Source: Perkinsus olseni (Eukaryota > Perkinsozoa > Perkinsida > Perkinsidae). From it: a stretch of 64,000 bases of DNA. The notes under the pieces are model-generated. The model did no database searches. It saw nothing but the letters and a program-made list of their open reading frames with translations, and had not been told where the DNA came from. The position numbers were made by a program, and so were the translations under genes. Positions 1 to 11,907 of the stretch are shown piece by piece. Position 1 is the stretch's first letter; each line of letters starts with the position of its first letter. The stretch covers positions 62,001 to 126,000 of the forward strand of contig JABANP010000093.1 of NCBI GenBank assembly GCA_013115135.1, written 5' to 3'.

Positions 1-3000
1 GGCAGAGGGCCCTATCGACTCTTCGAGTATTCGGGAGACCCTGAGGCCCGCCATGTACTACCGAGCCTTTCATTCGCCGTTCACCCGCCTGCCCCCTTCA
101 GGTGGTCGTGTGTATGGGCAGCGCCTTCTCTGTTTTGGCCGACTGCGTCCCGCCCGGCCATGGTGCCTTGAACGTCCGTCTCTACCGTCCCTGGAGCCCC
201 AGTGACTTTCTGGCTAGTCTGCCTAGTACGGTGGAGAGGGTGACGGTCCTGGACCGCACCAAGGACAATGCTGCGGTCGGAGAACCGCTGTTTATGGACG
301 TGGCAACGTCCTTCGTGACTGGGGATACGGGAAGGTAGTAAGAATCTTTCGACTGTGTGGCGTGCAAGCATGTTGTCAGGTTCCAAAGGATACCTCAGGT
401 GCTAGGTGGCCGGTACGGTCTTGGGCTCCAAGGATCTCACTCCCAAAGACGCCATGGCCGTCTTCCGTAACGGCGAGCTGTCGGAGCCGAAGCGGAAGTT
501 CACAGTGGGAATAGTAGACGACGTCACCCAGCTCAGCCTGCCTCCGGTCCCTCCAGCCATGCTGCCCTCAGCGGACCCAAGTGTCACCGAATGTGTTTTC
601 TTCGCGATGGGCTCGGATGGTACGGTAAGCGCCAATAAGAATGCTATCAAGCTTATAGGGAGTAACACTGATCTATACGTTCAAGGCCATATTGTCTATG
701 ACTCTAAGAAGGCCGGTGGTGCTACTGTCAGTCACCTAAGGTTCGGTGATAAGCCTATTAACAAGCCCTACGAGATCGTGGAGGCTGGCTATGTTGCTGT
801 TCATGAGCCTACGTGGCCCAAGAAGTTCCCCAAGGCGATCATGGCGAAACTGAGGAACGGCGGCACCCTTGTCCTTAATTCCCACTGCACCACAGCCGCT
901 GAGCTCGAGATGATTCTTCCGCCAGAGATGCTCCAAGCGATCGCTGAGAAGGAGGCTCAGCTGTGGGTGGTGGACGCGTTGGCCATCGCCCAGAAAGCAC
1001 GGCCTTGGCAAGCACATCAACAATGTCATGCAGGCCGTGTTCTTCAAGCTGGGCTTCGATTCGTCTATACTGGACTACAACACTAGGGCCCTGCCAATGC
1101 TACTGGATAGTCTGGCCAAGACCTATGCCAGGAAGGGGAGAGGAGACGATCAGGAGGAACAGTGAGGCCACCAAGGCTGCCACTGATTCCCTGGTCAGGA
1201 TAGAGGTTCCTAGGGAGTGGGCGACAGCTGATGTTGGCTCGGGCGTGCGCGCTGTTACCGGAGACCCGACGTTTGACAGTATCTCCTATCGTGTGGGTCG
1301 GATGGAGGGCAGCGACCTGCCTGTCAGCGCCATTGATGTCCGAGGCCGGTACCCTACTGGGATGACGAAGTACGAAAAAAGAGGTATCGCCCCGATGATA
1401 CCGATCGTGGATATGGACAAGTGCACGCAATGCAACCTGTGCTCTATCATATGCCCTCATGCAGCCATCAGGCCTTTCCTGCTGGATACAGTTGAGAACG
1501 ACTCAGTCCCTGCTGAGACTAGGCCCGCTAAGGGAGGTCCTGAGGTGCAAGGCTTTCCACTACAGGATACAGGTCACCCCACTGGACTGTACTGGCTGCG
1601 AGGCCTGCAGTTGGACTTGCCCCGATGACGCCTTGACGATGGTCAATGTCTCCACCCTCGGGGACGACCCTGTTGTGGACCGCGAGACTGAAAATTGGAA
1701 CTACCTCATCAACCTACCGGAACGGTCGACTCCTAGGCACAACGCTCGAGAGACGGCAAGGCAGTCGCAGCTGTCCTTGCCCCTGCTGGAGTTCTCAGGG
1801 GCCTGCGCGGGCTGCGGCGAGACACCCTATGCGAAGCTGGTCACGCAGCTGTTCGGTGAGCGTATGGTCATTTCCAATGCTAGTGGCTGTAGCGGAGTGT
1901 GGGGTGCCGCTGCTGGCTTTAGTAGCTACACTAAAAACGACCGGGGGGAGGGGCCGGCTTGGGGACGGTCTCTGTATGAAGACGCTGCTGAGTACGGTCT
2001 CGGTGCTGCTACTGCTACTCATACTAGGAGGAAGTTCCTCAGAGACCAAGTGGCTGATCTTCTGGGCAAGATCCACCCGGACTCGGGCTTGTCGCCGGTG
2101 ACTGTGGATCTGCTGTATCGGTGGTCCGAATGGTGGCTGGAGGGACTCTGCCGTCAGCCAGGACGTCGCCCGCGTCCTTCCCGGGCGCCTCACGGAGGAG
2201 CTGGAAAGGATCCCGGAGGGTGAGCTCCGGACCAGCATCGAGAAGGTCCTCGCAGTAAGCGGTGAATTTGTTAAAGTCAGCCATTGGATCTTCGGTGGCG
2301 ATGGGTGGGCGTACGATATTGGTTTTGGTGGCCTGGACCACGTCCTGGCTTCGGGCACGGACATCAACGTGATGGTGATGGACACCGAAGGGTATGCCAA
2401 TACTGGTGGGCCAGAAGTCCAAGGCAACGCAGCTCTCGGCCGTCCAGAAGTTCGCCACGGATGGGTATCGGAGGCCTAAGAAAAACCTAGCGGAAATGTT
2501 CATGGTAGGCGACAGGGTCCAGGCCGATCGGGGGGAGTTTTCCTTCAGGGTTACGGAAACGTCTACGTGGCCAGCATAGCCGTCGGGGCCTCTCCGAGCC
2601 AGTCGGTGAAGGCCCTTATCGAGGCCGACTCGTAAGGGGCCTCAGCAGGGCATGGCCGGAGGCGGTCGGTCAGGTATACGGGCCCGTCGATCGTCCTTAC
2701 CTACTCCCCCTGTATCGAGCATAAGATCAAGTTCCCGCGAGGCCTCAGTCGCCTGGCTGATGAGATGACCAAGGCTGTGAATACCGGGTACGGCACGCTA
2801 GCTGCCCCTACCCTGTAGACTACCTCTAGATACTGGCCTCTCTTCCGCTACGACCCGGCCAAGATCACCAGGGGGGTCAACCCATTCGTTTTGGATGCCC
2901 CCAAGAAGCTCATCGGAGATGTCCACGACTTTACGGGTAGGACCAGACCCTCTGCTGGTAGGCCAGCCCCTCTGGCTCAGAGCTGGAAGATCGCTTTGGT

Positions 3001-5649
3001 GCCTTGGAAAGGACCCACCCTGAGGACGCCAGGAGTCTAGCGGAACAGTTGCAGGTCCACATCACCAACAAGTCCGCGCTTGGCCGTCGTCAGAGAGGCG
3101 ATGTAGTGCTTTGGTCCTCAGCTTCGAAGCCCTTCGTCGTCGCCATCTCGAAGGGGCCCGGGCTTCAACTATGCTGATTCGGGTCGGCGTGTCGCCGGAT
3201 GCCGTGGAGGAGGGCCAGGATGACGCCTCCCATCGAGTTCTCATCGTCTACGCGTCGGACACGGGCAACACAGCAGAGTTGGCCAACAGGTGATGGCATG
3301 AGGCTGGTGGTACGGTTTGATGGTCGGGGCAGGTTCGGCAATATGTGCCGGTCGAGAGGGGTAGCGGTGGACGGCGTGCTGGACATGTCCGAAGTGGACT
3401 CCTTATCGCAGTTACCGACAGGCACGGGGGCCACTCTGGTAGGTCCTCTAGGCCACGGCTTAGCTGTCCTCGAGTGGTGCGTCGATTAGGTGGTGATGAC
3501 CAGTACAGTAGGAGAGGGCGACCTGCCCCCGACAGCGGTGGCGTTTAAGGCGATGCTGGACTCGGTCGAGGAGGGGTCTCTTGCCTCTACCAGGACGATG
3601 GTCTTCGGTCTCGGTGATAGGTAGCCAGCCATGACTCCTCGTGAGGGTACTGTCGTGCTAGCTCATATCACCACTTCTGCGGGGCTGCTGTGGCTCTCGA
3701 GAAGGCCCTCCAGAGGGCAGGGACGGTGAAGGTGGCTCCAACCGGTCTTGGTGACGACCAAGCCGAGGACAAGTAGGGCCGATGCTAGCTCTTGGTCTCA
3801 GCCTCTTGAGTGCAAGGTTCGAGACTGGATTCGAGCAATGGACTCCCGCCGTCTGGCCCGCCCTTGACGCCCCACAGGATGAGATCGTCGAAGATCCTAC
3901 CGCCCTGCCGCCGTCCCCCTACTCGGTCACTGAAGCAGCCCCGCCTCCCATCAACGTCCCCGACTCGGCGATCTTGCCCTCGTCCTCTCCGCCCGGGTAA
4001 TCAGGGAACTTCGAGTGTGCTTGTGTGTCCATTCTTCCGGTCGTCCAGGTACCTTCCCTCTCAGGGTAGCCTCTAATACCAGGCTCACGCCTGAAGGCTA
4101 TGACCGTGTAGTCAATCATGTTTGTCTATGGGGTCTATGAGGGCATCGATGGTCGTGCCCACCATGACCTCTCCTACCACCTAGGAGATGCCCTGGCGGT
4201 GTAGGCCTGTTGTGGCGAGGTCTTCAGCCCAGTAGGCGGGCGCTTAGGTACCCTTCGAATGACCCTGGGGCCGTTGTAGACTGGCTGGCTGCATATGGTC
4301 TGGACTCGAGGACTTACGTCAACGTCTCCAGTAATAGGAGGCCAGGGCTCCTGTCTATCAGTCCACGGAGTCTTCTCAGCGCCGCCGAGCGATGCGCGGC
4401 GTGCGGCCTTCTTCCGCAGTGGTCCGGTCTCACTGCGTAGCGTCTTTGCTGAGCTCCTGGATCTCTTCGGCAAGCCCACTGGAAGGTTCTATCGTCAGCT
4501 TGCGAGGTACCCATCATCAACTCGTACCTCCTATCCGGCTTCCTTGTTTCAAGGTTCGCGTCTGACCCCGAGGAAAGGCAAAGATAGAGGAAGTGTCCGG
4601 CAACCCCGCCGCCATGGCCCCCACCGTGGCCGAGGCCCTCCTTAGTTTCACGTCAGCACGACCTGGTGGGGCACTCGCGGCTGTGCTCTCCGTGACACTC
4701 CTCCCTGTTCAGGCCTCGAGCACCTGCTGGATCTGATACCGATCATCCGTCCCCGGCTGTAAGGCCGTTACCAACGGTGACGACTGAGGCCCCTTCTAGG
4801 TACTCTATCGCCTCCTCACCGCGTCTAGACGGCGGTGGTCGGGTCGACTTACTAGTCGTCCTGGCCAAGTGGTCCGACGGTACTGGAGCCCCTCGGAGTG
4901 GTCTTTGCAGTACTTACATCACACAGCGTTTGAAATCTGGTAGGGTCGGAGAGGGCATGTTCCTCGGCATCAGTCGCGCGACTGCAGGTGATGTCCTGAG
5001 GTGCGGTGTAACGGCCGGTACGTTCAGCCTGCCGACCTCGATCACATCCCCCATGGTCATGGCTGGCCTTGGTACCGGTATAGCGCCCTTCAGGGCCTTC
5101 GTACAGGACCGAGCCATCAGGGCTAAACAGTCGGAGGAGAAGCCTGGCCCGATGATAGTGTAGGGAAGCTAGGTCCCTACGGCCTGGTGAGGGCCTTCGT
5201 AGGTACTACGGCGCTCGGCACAGGGAAAAGGACTTCGCGTTCGGCGAGGAATTCGAAGGTTACACGAGAGCTGGTATCCTCACGGAAGTGGTACGTTAAG
5301 CTGGAGATGGTTGAAGGGGTCGAACGGGGGATTTTGATAGGTTGGGGCGTTCAGTAGAGACCAGCCAGAGAAGGTCTATGTTCAGCATAAGATAGCGGAG
5401 GACAGGGAGAGGCTCTATGACCTTCTGGTCACTAAAGCAGGGTAATTTGGGCGGCCAGGAACTCTTGCTCTCTTGCCCTTTCCTAGCAGTTTCTCAACGG
5501 TTATCGATGCCCTCAGATACTTCTACCTCTGCGGTCAAGCTGGGCATGTCCAGCAGGAGGTGGAGGACGCCGTATCTTCAGCGTTGGGCTCGCGAGATGA
5601 GCTCGACCGGATGATAGCCGAAAAACGGTATTCACTGGAGCTGTACTAG
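1..5649 (+). CDS. PNO: Pyruvate:NADP+ oxidoreductase (PFOR-P450 reductase fusion), 5' end outside window
   Basis: Oxidises pyruvate to acetyl-CoA and passes electrons through FeS, FMN and FAD centres to NADP+. The window starts inside the PFOR part (YRLFEYSGDPEA, 16-51). Then come the GRYGLGSKD segment (near 410), two 4Fe-4S motifs CTQCNLCSIICP (near 1422-1457) and CTGCEACSWTCP (near 1585-1625), the GACAGCGETPY thiamine-pyrophosphate region (near 1800) and GDGWAYDIGFGGLDHVLASG (near 2302). The flavodoxin domain begins at YASDTGNTAEL (near 3250). FAD binding includes YHLGDALAVY, LDLFGKPT and YSIASSPR; NADP binding includes MAGLGTGIAPFRAF and YFYLCGQAG; stop at 5647-5649. I place 21 introns: 55-101, 335-379, 2505-2548, 2632-2673, 2788-2829, 2937-2980, 3072-3121, 3290-3332, 3439-3489, 3621-3661, 3773-3816, 3997-4064, 4201-4247, 4331-4379, 4507-4553, 4666-4712, 4759-4799, 4940-4987, 5160-5202, 5291-5340, 5442-5486. 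The frame slips by +1 at several places in the long exon 380-2504; introns and catalytic motifs look otherwise intact. Confidence 0.9.
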
Positions 5650-5925
5650 TTGCTTCTGTTTTGTCAAAGCCTCCGAGCGCATACTTAGCACCGGTGGCCA
5701 GCATCGATTTTTTAAGTTGATTTATCATCATCGTACCATCACGAATCGTTTCGCATGTGGCAAGCTAAGTCTGTGTCTTGAGTTGCAGTACAGAAAGGAA
5801 AGCCATCGCCTCCCACCATCCAAAGGGCAAATCACCGTCACTGACTTGGAGCGAATAGAATTTTCTTTGACGAATGGAAGTTAGTCGCGACCATTTCGAT
5901 CGGGCAGAGGTTGTTGTTTTCTAAC

Positions 5926-6602
5926 ATGAACAGCGAGGAGGAGATCGAGCTATTCGAGTACTCTCGAAGGGGCAACTACGATGAGGTGCATCGGCTGCTG
6001 GTCGTCGACAAGTCAGTAAAGCCCGACGACTACGAGGCCTACGATGGCAGCACGCCCTTCCTCATGGCCTGTCGGAACGGTCATGCTGATATCGCCAGGT
6101 GAGGCCACAGACAGGCACTTCCATCACTCCCAGTCCACAGGTTACTCTTGGAGCATGGAGCCAACATCGATGCTAGAACTGAGGATCTGTCCAACTGTCT
6201 GGTAATCTACCTCTGAGAGGGATGGCGATGGTGTGTCTGAGTTTAAAGTCCAACGCCTACGACAGTACGGCTTAGTTGGACTAGCACCGACGTACCTTTC
6301 TGTGGGGGGTTAGTTCAGCCTGTTGAATGGGCTCTGTTCATCAACTGAGTGGCGATGATGAGGAGTTCTGCAGATACTAGCGAGTGCCGGCCGGTCCCCG
6401 GACACTGTGAAGCTTCTGTTGGAGAAGGGGGTGGATGTTAATTACGCTAATGAGGACGGTGAGTTCACTATGTCCATACGGATTTTATGCTACCGGCACA
6501 GGTGTAACCGCTTTGGAGCTCGCCAAGGAGCATGACAGGAACGAGGTCGCCAATCTCCTCCGAGGTACTCATGGTGGGGTACTCGCTCCGTTACCGTTAT
6601 AG
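5926..6602 (+). CDS. Small ankyrin-repeat protein
   Basis: About 139 residues in four exons; introns 6099-6140, 6202-6373 and 6459-6501; stop at 6600-6602. The ATG at 5926 is the first in frame. Ankyrin helices and loops are plain: DGSTPFLMACRNGHADIAR, LLLEHGANIDAR, VKLLLEKGVDVNYANEDG and TALELAKEHDRNEVANLL. Exon phases agree at all joints without frame correction, which makes it a useful internal control for sequence quality. Ankyrin repeats mediate protein-protein contacts; no other domain or signal is seen, so the partner is unknown. It lies 276 bp downstream of the PNO stop on the same strand. The 172-nt second intron is long for this window. The third intron carries a 15-mer also found in the first intron of eIF4A3. 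Confidence 0.8.
6481..6495 (+). repeat. 15-mer shared between introns of two genes, copy 1
   Basis: GATTTTATGCTACCG near the 3' end of ankyrin-gene intron 6459-6501; identical to 11961-11975. Confidence 0.85.
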
Positions 6603-6981
6603 CAGGTGCCGGCGCGACCGAGCCCGATAATAACCGAGAACTGCCGCCCGCCAAACCGAGTGAGAGGTGGCAGTATGGAGCTTTTGAGTGAGGCCTGCTT
6701 CATTAGAGTTCCTCTTCGTTTCACAGCACTCGTAGGGTTTCGCGTTGAATGATTGTTATCTTCTCACACTAGGCCGAGTGCGGCGACCGAGTTCCAACCA
6801 CGTCCCACGTGGATAAGGCTAGACGGCGATGGTTGATTATTGATATTGAGCGGGTGGAATACTAAAACGCAATGGCTGCTCCCACCGCGGTACCGGAGAA
6901 TACTACAGAACGCTTCGGCTGATTCCAGCAACGAACATAGTAAATAACGGACAGTAGTAATAACGTATTGTACTGGGCCCC
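6603..6981. other. Convergent intergenic gap
   Basis: Lies between the stop of the plus-strand ankyrin gene and the stop of the minus-strand gene at 6982. I see no open frame with coding character, no RNA gene and no obvious repeat. It presumably holds both 3' untranslated ends. Confidence 0.5.
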
Positions 6982-9349
6982 TCACATGGTAGCGAATGCA
7001 CCACGCTGATGGTCGAACGATATCCTCGTCTCCCGGGCATCTCGAACAGGAGCCTTCGACTCAAGGATGCTGCGGTACTCGAAGCGATAAGCCTATCGGA
7101 AACACAGTTAACACTCCCGCGTGCCATCCACTTGACGCCTACCTTGTCTCCCTGCGTGCTAAGCTGCGCTTGATGCAAAGCCATGTTGTACTCGAGTAGT
7201 GACTCCTGCTGGGCCTTCGAGAATATGTCCCGATGCTGATACCTGTTGGGAGGGTGTCGGAGGTCCTGAAGGAAACTGGCGAACACTTACACTTGCTTCA
7301 TGGTCTCCTTAGCATCACTCGACCTGCCGGGGCGGTGGCTGGCTCGTACCATAGCACCAATCGATCGGACAAACTCCGCCCGTAGCCGGCGTTCCAGGGT
7401 CCTACAGGAGAGCATAGGTGCCGAGGGAAAGGCGATAGCGTTCCCACTCTTCATTCGGTTGGGTCCATCCCCCTCTCGACGACGTTATCGCTAGGAGGTT
7501 GGGCTTTGGCTCCTTCTCGTCATCATCTTCATCCTCACTGGTCGCCTCTGACTTCAAGCCGTCAGGGATGTCATCGTCCTTGAACAACAATAAATCGAAT
7601 CTTAGGTCGAACCAGTGCCGGAGAGGGTTCGAGCGGCAATAGGGCCCAATGAGCTGTGCCGCTCCCAAAGACTTTGAAGGAGAAGGTCGAACCAGTGCTA
7701 ATGATGCCCTCCACGACTACGGTCCGTAGCACTACCTCGAGGCCTTCACCATCGACGTTCTCCTCTTCCTCCTCTCCATCAGTCGAGTTCTCGCCCGACG
7801 GGGTGGACAGCGGGTCCGAGTTAAGGTTGCGCCACTTGGTCTCCTTCGAGAGCATCTGCCAGCGCCCCATTGCAGTGGGCCACCAGCAGCCGCCTCCTTA
7901 CCAGCTCCGTGAGGTCCTTGCATGCCTTAGTGAACACGAAGTTGTCGCTCGAATAAAGACTGTTGCGCTTCTGGACCGTGAAGTCCCAGACGTCGAATAT
8001 CGAGAGTACTCCCTCCGGCGCCTCCAAAACCCCATCAGGGATGTTAGTGAAGCACCGCTGATTCAGAACGACCTGCGCAGGCACAATCACCGCCCGCTAG
8101 CTGCCCCCTGTCCTCACCCCCTTCACGATTTTCTGGGCGACCTCCCTGTTCTCCCTCAGCGTCTCGCTATTACAGTGATAGATGTCATGCTCATGAGGGG
8201 CGTCCCTCTCGTAGGTGAAGGTCTTCAGCATCCTGTGAAGGAACATCGAAAACAATACACGGCCGCCAGAGACCTACGGCTTCGTGTAAGGGGCCGTCAC
8301 CACTGCGTCCACACAGTGGAGGATCTCCCGTCGCTCGATCGTCGGCTCTCGCATGAATTTGTTGAACTTCTCCAAGAGCAGCTTGCACACCAGAAAGTAC
8401 CTATCGCCATTGCCATCGGGTAACCGGCCCTTCACGGTCTACCCCCTCACTTCTCGTGCTTGGCCATCCCTTCTCGCATCCTTGCAAACTGGGCCGGCCA
8501 GTCGACCTCGGACATCTCTAACGAAACGAGTAGTCATCACCGCGAGCCTCTCCCCACCCTACTGGTATGATGAGACTCCTCCTTGGCCTCGCTGGACCCC
8601 TCCGACTTAGCCGATTCATCTTCAGCCTCCTTCCCCTTCTTCAGCGGCGGCTCTCCTTCTCCCTTGCTCGAAGAACTGAGGCCCATCAGCATCCCCATGC
8701 CAGGTCTGTGGGGGCCCACCTTGACGACGGCTCCTCCTTCTTCTTCACATCCCCGGTATGCACCGTACCATCGGCTACCACAGTATGCATCAGATCGACC
8801 TGGGAAAAAATCATGAAAAAAGGCGGCGCGAAGCTACTCCTACCCGTCCGGCCGACGATGAACCCCCAACCTCGCTCTCCTCTCGGCGACGCTTAGCGAT
8901 CTCCTTGGACATATGGTTGAACCTTCAACTCACAAGCGTCAGCAAAAGCGTCCGACCACGCCCACTCACATGCCATCGAGCTCTCGATCTCGCCGCGACC
9001 GGCCAATAAGTTGCTCGTCACCGCCGTACAACTGAGGGCGGCACTCGACCAATGCTGTGCTGAGGCGACAGTACCTTCTTTTCCTGTCGGCCTCCAGGAT
9101 GGAGAAGGCCTTGTAGACTCTGGCGAGATGGCGCTTATCCCCAGCAGCCTTGTACCTGGGAAAAAAGAAGGGCATTTCATTCGACCTAGAATGGCCACTT
9201 CTACCTGTGTTTCAAGCTCTTGGCTCGGTCAAGTATCTTCTCCCACTCAGCATCATAGGACCTGAGGTCACGACATTAGAGGTTCCAGAGGGAGGGAGAT
9301 CGTACAAGTTGAGGGCCCGATAGGCGTCCTTCACTGGAGCTGTGAGCAT
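6982..9349 (-). CDS. Unrecognised multi-exon protein with a J-domain-like N-terminus
   Basis: The likely start is the ATG at 9349-9347, followed by VKDAYRALNLYDLP and, after a short intron, YKAAGDKRHLARVYKAFSIL and EADRKRR. This pattern resembles the second half of a DnaJ J-domain; I do not see a clear HPD. A Lys/Glu-rich linker (near 8540-8720) follows. Further exons read YFLVCKLLLEKFNKFMRE (near 8350), HEHDIYHCNSETLREN (near 8180), VLSIFDVWDFTVQKRNSLY (near 7990), an acidic stretch (near 7530-7780), and the terminal AQQESLLEYNMALHQAQLS and YRFEYRSILESKAPVRDA. Stop at 6982-6984. Introns of about 40-50 nt separate these exons. Exon joints near 9300 and 8730 are not resolved and may contain frame problems. 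The body of the protein matches no family I can name; J-domain co-chaperone is a tentative reading. Confidence 0.5.
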
Positions 9350-9557
9350 GGATACGACGATAAGAGACTGAGGACCTCTCTAGAACCACTCCCACCGTAG
9401 CGAACGCGACAATCCATCAGAGACATCGGACAACACGTTAAGTTGCCATCATGAACAGCCCTAGTCGAGAACAGCCCTCGTGACCAAGCAAGAGAGCGCT
9501 GGCCCGTCAGCCAAGGTTAATAGTGGCCCTCTTCCGCAGGACTTGTCGCAGGCGGCC

Positions 9558-10209
9558 CTAAAGCGTCTGCCGGTAGAGTACAGCCTCCACCACGACACCC
9601 ACCATCCTCTGGGCCTCATCACGGTCGTCCTCGTGCGTTTCCCGCAGCTCGTCGAAGAATTTCTGATAGTCGGTGGACCGTCTGGGCCGACGCCGATGTC
9701 CCACAGCCAACGACGAGCACTACTTACCTGCCTGACTGAGGACGGTCAGATGAGGACACTAAAGCTCTGATGGAGATGATCTCCGGCCGGCGTGGGCTCG
9801 GTGAGGTCTGAGGGGGGGGGCACCGTCGAGTGAGCCTCTAATACCGCATGGAGAGGAAAGCTGAGGCTTCTATGCCACATGGCCTCAGCAGAAGCAGTTC
9901 AGCGAAGATGATTCGCACTGAGGCCATGCAATGGGTGCCGAACCACGGACTCGACTGATTTACGGTAGACGAGGACCCCAGGAAGAGCCATACCGTTTCT
10001 GATAACATAAAGGGCCTAGGGCTCCTCCTATTCCAGCCAGTGAAGATAGGCATAGTCCCCTCGTTAATCCGCGAGTCACAATGATCACCACCCCAGCTGC
10101 TCGGTAGTACCCTAATCCCCGTTCTGCCATAATCAATCCCATCCCCATCGTCATCCTCCTCCTTCGCCGTCAAAAGAGCGCTAAGCCCTTGCTTGTTGAG
10201 CGCCGTCAT
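9558..10209 (-). CDS. Unrecognised small multi-exon protein
   Basis: The first exon starts at 10209 with MTALNKQGLSALLTAKEE and a DDDGDG acidic run. A later exon reads YQKFFDELRETHEDDRDEAQ then RMVGVVVEAVLYRQTL, ending at a TAG at 9558-9560. The middle (about 9780-10120) is poorly resolved: several frames are open and exon limits are uncertain. The charged, helix-forming composition of the last exon supports coding, but I recognise no domain. It sits head-to-tail between the J-domain-like gene and the apicortin gene on the same strand. Confidence 0.35.
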
Positions 10210-10671
10210 AATAGACGCCTGACAGAGGCCACTCAGAGCGACCCAGGAGAAAGAGGATCCGCCCTACGGCTATGCCGACTCTTGCGAGGGGGCGGAGGGC
10301 AGAGGCTCGGCCGAGGGAGTTTGGATGCACTATCGGGCTCCTTCCTGCAATAGTACAGAACTGACTGCGCGGGAGACCAGAGACGAGGTGACGGTGTGAT
10401 CAATACTCGAGAAGCTGTCCCACTACAGTCACGCCCAACCTCTGGTCTGTATGGCAAATCTGAGACCCCGGTTCACGGGCCGCGGGTTTGAGGTTTGGTG
10501 AATGGCCCCTTACTTCAACAGACGAGCCATGTCCCTCTCTATATCAGCCCGGTATATGGTAGCCATATGGCACTGGAAGGACAAACTAAGGACCACCCAC
10601 TTAACCCAGGGAACTGCCAACACAACCCCTCAATAAGGACAGCAAAAATATTCCCACAGCATGCCTCGGCT
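10210..10671. other. Intergenic gap between two minus-strand genes
   Basis: Between the apicortin stop at 10672 and the ATG at 10209. No frame with coding character stands out. It probably contains the 3' untranslated region of apicortin and the promoter of the downstream gene. Confidence 0.4.
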
Positions 10672-11567
10672 TCAAGCCGACATAAAACGCATGAGGCGTC
10701 GTCGGTTGGGCGTAGGCCCGTTACCCTCACACGCCAGATAACAGCCGCCGTCCTTTAGCTGCTCGACCCGGGTGATCCGATCTAACTTTTGATCATAGAG
10801 CTCACGAATAGCCCCTCCTGTGGGCTTCAGAATCTTCGGACAACTCCCCGCGTAGATGGTCTTGAGGGTGTACCGGCCGAGGTTTGTTTTCAAGTAGTAG
10901 CGAGTGCCGTCGTCGTGGCCATCGCCATTACGGAAGATCCACAGGCACCTGGCTGACTCGAAGCTGGCGGGTCGTTTCCACTGCAAAATAGGGTGCTTCC
11001 GCGTAGGGCTCATCGGCCGACCAGCGCGACCGTGAATGCCGTCCTGTGCGAGGCCCAGGCCGTGTCCAGTGGCGGGGTCGAATCTTCCCCTAGAACGCAC
11101 AGGGAAGAATCTGTGGTCAGTGAGTCGGTTAAAGATATCCTGCTGGCCGAAATACTGGGAATAATAAGGGCTAGTACACCCCATGTCGCGCGACAATGAG
11201 TGCTCCAGGAGATGGCGATGCCGAGCCACTGGGTCTCCCCGGTCAGCCCGACCGCCGCCAATGTGACCATCGAGAATGCAACCCTTATGACCCGGCCCGA
11301 TATTGTCAACAACCTTGGCAGTCTCAGGGGCCCTTGAGGGTGGTCGTGGACTCCACCACTGTCGATCGTCCTCACTACGTCCCCGTCAGTGGCCACTTCT
11401 ACCACCTCCTTTTCGTGGACTGTGACACCATCGGCATCCCTCACCACGACCTCTTCGTGCTCCCTGTGTACTACCCGATCCACTTTGTGACCACCGCCTC
11501 CTGTCGTAGTGGCCGAATTAGGAGTTTTGAAAGGGTTGGTATGAGGCCCACCTGGAGATGCTGACAT
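10672..11567 (-). CDS. Apicortin-like protein (partial p25-alpha plus doublecortin domain)
   Basis: Apicortins join a short p25-alpha (TPPP) motif to a doublecortin (DCX) domain and bind microtubules; they are best known from apicomplexans. Here IFNRLTDHRFF followed by RGRFDPATGHGLGL (near 11010-11140) matches the RLTD...RFD..G.G p25-alpha motif. RCLWIFRNGDG, TLKTIYAGSCPKILK and AIRELYDQKLDRI...LKDGGCYLACEG (near 10730-10960) follow the DCX pattern. Stop at 10672-10674. The ATG at 11567 opens a Gly/Thr-rich and then Glu/Val-rich N-terminus. This N-terminal part joins the p25 part through a change of frame, best explained by an intron of about 53-62 nt near 11310-11390 (GTGAGG donor). The domain order and intact C-terminal frame support a functional gene. 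Confidence 0.7.
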
Positions 11568-11907
11568 GCACGTGAAGTGGAAATAAGACTACCAACGGTG
11601 CAGTTGACTATCCTTTCCCACCACCAACGACCAGACCCCTTTCTGCTACGAGAACAGCAAATATAGAATATTACGTTACAAGGGGCGATGGAGATCATGC
11701 ATCACGGTGAAGCTAGGCCGTTTGGATACCTCTAAGCCTCGTTAATAGGGTTTCATCGCGAGACGGCCTCTGGCAGCGAATCTTCAACAATCTTGCACAT
11801 CTTGGATTTCCTCAACGCTAACTCTTCGAGCGTCGCGTAATCACCACCATACTCGTTAGGAGTTTGCTTTCTCCTTCCGACTCCTCCGTACCTTAAACGT
11901 CTTCTCA
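11568..11907. promoter_or_regulatory. Divergent intergenic region between apicortin (-) and eIF4A3 (+)
   Basis: About 340 bp separate the two start codons, so both promoters must lie here. I see no TATA box that I would defend and no other open frame of note. Confidence 0.35.

Noticed and set aside
2115..2155. Additional +1 site in PNO near WWLEG
   Set aside because: A 37-nt GTGGTC...CGTCAG intron in phase is a fair alternative, so it is not counted.
1..5649. PNO as a plain pseudogene
   Set aside because: More than 20 introns with intact splice sites and all cofactor motifs survive, and the lesions are nearly all single +1 changes. Not impossible, but less likely than error or frameshift decoding.
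11310..11390. +2 frameshift at GGGCCCCT in apicortin
   Set aside because: An intron of 53-62 nt with a GTGAGG donor fits both frames.
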